Of a stretch of 64,000 nt of DNA, positions 60,580 to 64,000 are shown piece by piece. A program made the translations under genes and the position numbers. The DNA is from Acanthaster planci (Eukaryota; Echinodermata; Asteroidea; Valvatida; Acanthasteridae). The stretch covers positions 900,548-964,547 of the forward strand of contig NW_019091539.1 of assembly GCF_001949145.1 (NCBI RefSeq), written 5' to 3'. Position 1 is the first letter of the stretch, and every line of letters begins with the position of its first letter. The notes below the pieces were generated by a model that saw only the letters and a program-made list of their open reading frames with translations, made no database searches and was not told the DNA's origin.

Positions 60580-61334
60580 GAATCAACTTGACGTAATTTT
60601 CTTACTGTAAAGTTTGTTACACGCTGATAAGATATGAAGGTTGTAAGTTTGTTTTGAAGTAAAGGTCATGAAACAATCTACTGGTTTTTTAGGCAGTAAC
60701 TGCCGCTGATGGAAAACCTGCTACGTCAAGGTCAAGTCAGATTGGCAAAATTGGCAAATTCCGTCCATATGACCCCAGGGGGGATTCAGGAACAAGTAAC
60801 GGGAGGGGGACAAAATTTGGAAATTTTCCATGTAACCTTTTATGGCCTTTCTGAGAGGTAAGGCAACATTCGGGGGGCACTGTTCACGCTTTTGGAAGGA
60901 AAAGAAATGGACCCAAAAAATCACCTTTTGTTACTTTTAAAAAAAAGAATTGGGGTTCCTCCGGGGGGAGACATGACCCTCTTCCCCCCATTCCCTTTGA
61001 AAGGCCCAGGTTTGAATCCAACCCAGTCCCACATTTCATTAAAAAGTGTGTAGCAAGAAAAATAGTAACTGTACAATGGAAGACAATAAGCGCAGAGTGG
61101 TGAACCGGTGCATCCATGCATATGCAAAATAACTATTACAAGTTCATAATCCTTCTACCATACCTACAGCTTTTGGTCTCAAGGAAATGGACAGACGTCC
61201 TCTGCTGAACACAGTCAACAAAAACTGCTCCAGCAACTGAATGGCAATTGCCACAGCTACGGTTGCCGGGTAATGTTCTTCACGTCAGTGATCGCCAAAG
61301 GATTAAGTAGAGTGCCAGATGAGAGGGGAACACA
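60580..61334. other. Intergenic / SLC35A3 3' flank
   Basis: Mostly the probable 3' UTR of SLC35A3 (minus strand) and spacer. A G-rich stretch with runs of G and C (60770-61000) looks like decayed repeat. No exon is recognised. Confidence 0.45.
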
Positions 61335-64000
61335 TCAAACAGGCTTAGGCAGGGACAGCTGGGAGTTTTTGGGCGGTTCATAGCCATAAAGGAATGTCGC
61401 TCCAATGACGAGAGTTGCTCCAATGAAAAACAACCTGATTACAACCAGCAAGAAACTCTTATTAAAAGTGTTTTTTTCGAGCATTATTTCGGAATTATTT
61501 TTTACTTGCAAAAAGAGTATTGGCTCTTTGCACGGACTAAGAGAATTCTGTCAGTATTGTTAAAATAGAGTCTGGACTTGACTCCTGAGTCCACTTTTTG
61601 ATGGATTTGAACTCGTAGTTTCTACTCACACCTGCAGGGACTTCTGATGGAATTGACTGAGATACTGTCAAGAGACNNNNNNNNNNNNNNNNNNNNNNNN
61701 NNNNNNNNNNNNNNNNNNNNNNNNNNNNNNNNNNNNNNNNNNNNNNNNNNNNNNNNNNNNNNNNNNNNNNNNNNNNNNNNNNNNNNNNNNNNNNNNNNNN
61801 NNNNNNNNNNNNNNNNNNNNNNNNNNNNNNNNNNNNNNNNNNNNNNNNNNNNNNNNNNNNNNNNNNNNNNNNNNNNNNNNNNNNNNNNNNNNNNNNNNNN
61901 NNNNNNNNNNNNNNNNNNNNNNNNNNNNNNNNNNNNNNNNNNNNNNNNNNNNNNNNNNNNNNNNNNNNNNNNNNNNNNNNNNNNNNNNNNNNNNNNNNNN
62001 NNNNNNNNNNNNNNNNNNNNNNNNNNNNNNNNNNNNNNNNNNNNNNNNNNNNNNNNNNNNNNNNNNNNNNNNNNNNNNNNNNNNNNNNNNNNNNNNNNNN
62101 NNNNNNNNNNNNNNNNNNNNNNNNNNNATGATGGAATCAACTGGGATACTGTCAAGAGATTGTACTAGTTTGATAACTGCCCACAAGTTTAATTACCAGA
62201 AGAAGAAAAAAAAAGTGACTTTCCTGAAACACTTGCTAGTCCAAGACACAACGTTACCCAAGCAAATACGTTGCATAGTAATTCTGGGATTTGGTGATTA
62301 AAATGCTCAAAATCAGTACTGTAGTCGAGACCATCACAAGACCAGACACAAGACCGGACACAAGACCATGTGCAAGACCATGCACAAGACTATTCATAAG
62401 ACCTGTCACAGGTAACAGGTTGAACAATGACAAAGGAATGCTTTTTCTGCAGTTCCTGTGAATAGCTTGTGACTTGAATTTAGACTGGAGGTCTTGTGCT
62501 GGTCTTGCAATGGTCTGAAGAGCTCTCGACTGCAACGCTGATAAAAATAAAAGCCAAACAGGGGCAATTTCCTTTACCTGGAAGGAACAAAATCGTTAAG
62601 CAAATAGTAGGAAACGACTGTTGACAGGATGATGGAAAGCGATGTGGCAAATCCTTTCAAGATGTTATCCGCATACTTAATGACAGCTGCTATGATCAAC
62701 CCACCGCAGGCCTGAAAAAAAGAGAGATAACAGTGCCTTCTCAAAGTGTCCTGAGACAAGCAGAACATTTTACATTTCGACAATAAAAATTTCTAAAATA
62801 TCTTCCAAGGGTAGCAAGCACAGAATGAATCTGAACCCCCCCAACGTCACATCAACAATGATCGTGCAGGAATTAAACCAACAACTTTTCACAATTCAAT
62901 GAAAAATGCCCACATGGCTTCAGCATGCCCAAACTGTGATTTAAGGAGTTGTTGCTTACTTGGAATAAGACGACGATCCATGTGAGATTATTGTAACCTT
63001 GGAAGAAACCTGCAGACCGGACCTTTTCCCCGTCGTTCATGATAACACCGCCCAAGCCAAATAAGACACCAAAGAAAGCTGCAGGGAGAAGAGAAAAAAA
63101 GGACAAATGAATCACAGAAATTATCAAATGATACAAAATGACGGTGCAGTTGTTGAAACCTGCATCGGCCTTTTTGGAGGAGTGTAAAGGTAAATTAATC
63201 TAATTTTGAACAGAATGATCTTGACCTTCAACCTTTCAATACAAAAGCAATATGGCCTTTGTCTATCACAGGTGAACCCTTTTATCCACTATTCATACAA
63301 AAATGTCTCAGGTGAAAAATGATTATTTTCAAAGCTGTTTTGGAAAAAAGAAATGCAGTGGCACACGTGAGGACAAAACTGTCAAGAATCTTGGGGAAAA
63401 AACTGATTTGAATCTTTCAACAGCTACATGTAAGGCCAAATATCACGAGGAAATTTTTCACAAAGTAATTTACCCTCGGGACAAACTACCACAATTTCCA
63501 ACCTGGATGGAAAGATACTTTTGGGTATTGCAGCGTACAAATACTGACTACTGTGAGTGGTGTGCTAAAGTAACATTAGCTCCCCAAGGTGATCCACGAA
63601 GCATATTCTACATGTGTATTCCCAAAGTAAAGCTGCAATCAGTTGTTATGTATATACCGGTAGTGCTTTGGGTATTGTGGGTACAATACTTTTGTTGCAA
63701 TGGGTGCAGCTCTTATGGCCTAGCACAAGAAGATAGTAAAAATAGCAGGTGTCATGTGACTCACTCTCAGCCAATCAGGACACAGAATCTGTGGGTGAGG
63801 TGTTATCATATCACACCCAAATAGCTAAGGGTTGAATTAACATTATTTGATTTTCCAATCAGAAAATGACATACAGGAAAAAAGGAAAAAATAGGAACAA
63901 TTTGAAGACACTGTCAACAGGCACCCACCAAGTTGAATATTTCGTAGCCATATCGACTGCTTGGTACCCTTGAGTATCTTTTCAAAGTAGACACCTGCAA
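61335..64000 (-). CDS. SLC35A3: UDP-N-acetylglucosamine transporter SLC35A3, C-terminal exons (partial at window edge)
   Basis: Golgi nucleotide-sugar transporter of the SLC35A family, exchanging UDP-GlcNAc for UMP for glycan synthesis in the Golgi lumen. Four minus-strand exons are in the window: 64000-63929 (continues off the edge), 63078-62960, 62711-62578 and 61434-61335 (TGA). Phases agree and give the last 140 residues. Diagnostic blocks are [98 protein letters not shown] and [21 protein letters not shown]. The [13 protein letters not shown] region and the DFVPS segment are closer to SLC35A3 than to the A1 or A2 paralogues as I recall them. The 451-N gap is in the last intron and costs no coding sequence. 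Confidence 0.93.
61640..62166. repeat. Minisatellite spanning the second assembly gap
   Basis: Left of the gap: GATGGAATTGACTGAGATAC then TGTCAAGAGAC (61646-61676). Right of it: GATGGAATCAACTGGGATAC then TGTCAAGAGATT (62130-62161). The two flanks are diverged copies of the same ~30-bp unit, so the 451 N (61677-62127) are probably more copies. The array is in the last intron of SLC35A3. Confidence 0.75.
61677..62127. other. Assembly gap (451 N) in the last SLC35A3 intron
   Basis: Undetermined bases between two copies of a minisatellite unit. The flanking exons join in phase without it. Confidence 0.9.
62311..62543 (-). repeat. MITE family 1, copy D
   Basis: Ends ATCAGTACTGTAGTCGAGACC on the left and CTCTCGACTGCAACGCTGAT on the right (inverted). 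Subterminal ACAAGACCAGACACAAGACC tandem words occur. The core is reversed: GAACAATGACAAAGGAATGC, GAATAGCTTGTGACTTGAAT. It lies in the last SLC35A3 intron; its right end is about 35 bp from the donor of exon 62711-62578. Confidence 0.8.

Noticed and set aside
60297-60596. Collagen-like PGTGNPGYAY repeat frame
   Set aside because: The 42-bp minisatellite inside a transposon copy explains the open frame; frames on the opposite strand are equally repetitive.
63303-63824. 173-residue plus-strand open frame inside the SLC35A3 intron
   Set aside because: It has no recognisable domain, its composition is like the surrounding intron, and it lies antisense to a well-supported gene between two exons in phase. 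Its length is unusual, so RNA evidence could revive it.
1-64000. CRISPR arrays, operons or bacterial mobile elements
   Set aside because: The window is clearly eukaryotic nuclear DNA. The repeats lack regular spacers, and genes are intron-rich and singly promoted.

Overview
This is a 64 kb eukaryotic nuclear window with intron-rich genes (GT-AG introns mostly 0.2-2.5 kb), AT-rich non-coding DNA with GC-richer exons, AATAAA poly(A) signals and many short inverted-repeat and minisatellite elements. Gene content (CZIB, CFAP57, FARSA, YIPF1/2, SLC35A3 with near-vertebrate protein identity) and introns full of small foldback elements and ACATGTA-type words suggest an invertebrate deuterostome, most likely an echinoderm or a similar marine animal. 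The species cannot be fixed from the sequence alone. There are two assembly gaps (9509-9990 and 61677-62127), both flanked by minisatellite units.

Layout: (1) CZIB zinc-binding protein, + strand, 1381-6460, complete (160 aa). (2) CFAP57/WDR65 ciliary WD40-coiled-coil protein, + strand, 8873-20075, complete (1226 aa), with an RFX X-box-like palindrome and a probable non-coding first exon upstream. (3) An unnamed multi-pass membrane protein, - strand, 28194-22528 (779 aa), tail-to-tail with CFAP57 and head-to-head with FARSA. (4) FARSA, phenylalanyl-tRNA synthetase alpha subunit, + strand, 29279-38249 (497 aa). (5) YIPF1/YIPF2-type Golgi protein, - strand, 46149-40139 (317 aa), tail-to-tail with FARSA. 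(6) A six-blade kelch-repeat protein with an acidic Asp/Ser tail, + strand, 47088-55722 (403 aa), head-to-head with YIPF. (7) The 3' part of the UDP-GlcNAc transporter SLC35A3, - strand, from the right edge to 61335.

Every gene model was assembled by hand from splice sites whose phases agree. The summed lengths agree with recalled human family lengths for CZIB, CFAP57, FARSA and YIPF. The genes do not form a pathway. Two of them (CFAP57, and more tentatively the kelch gene) carry X-box-like sites that suggest ciliary expression. The recalled human locations of the recognisable genes fall on 1p and 19p13, which suggests conserved ancestral linkage.

The non-coding part holds a piggyBac-like TTAA-flanked non-autonomous family (four copies), a second MITE family with a conserved core (four copies), at least five single foldback elements, tRNA-derived SINE heads, and five minisatellites. 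One minisatellite is built from repeats of the CFAP57 exon-2 splice acceptor. The least understood gene is the membrane protein, which looks like the transmembrane module of a large TRP-like family without its usual ectodomain.
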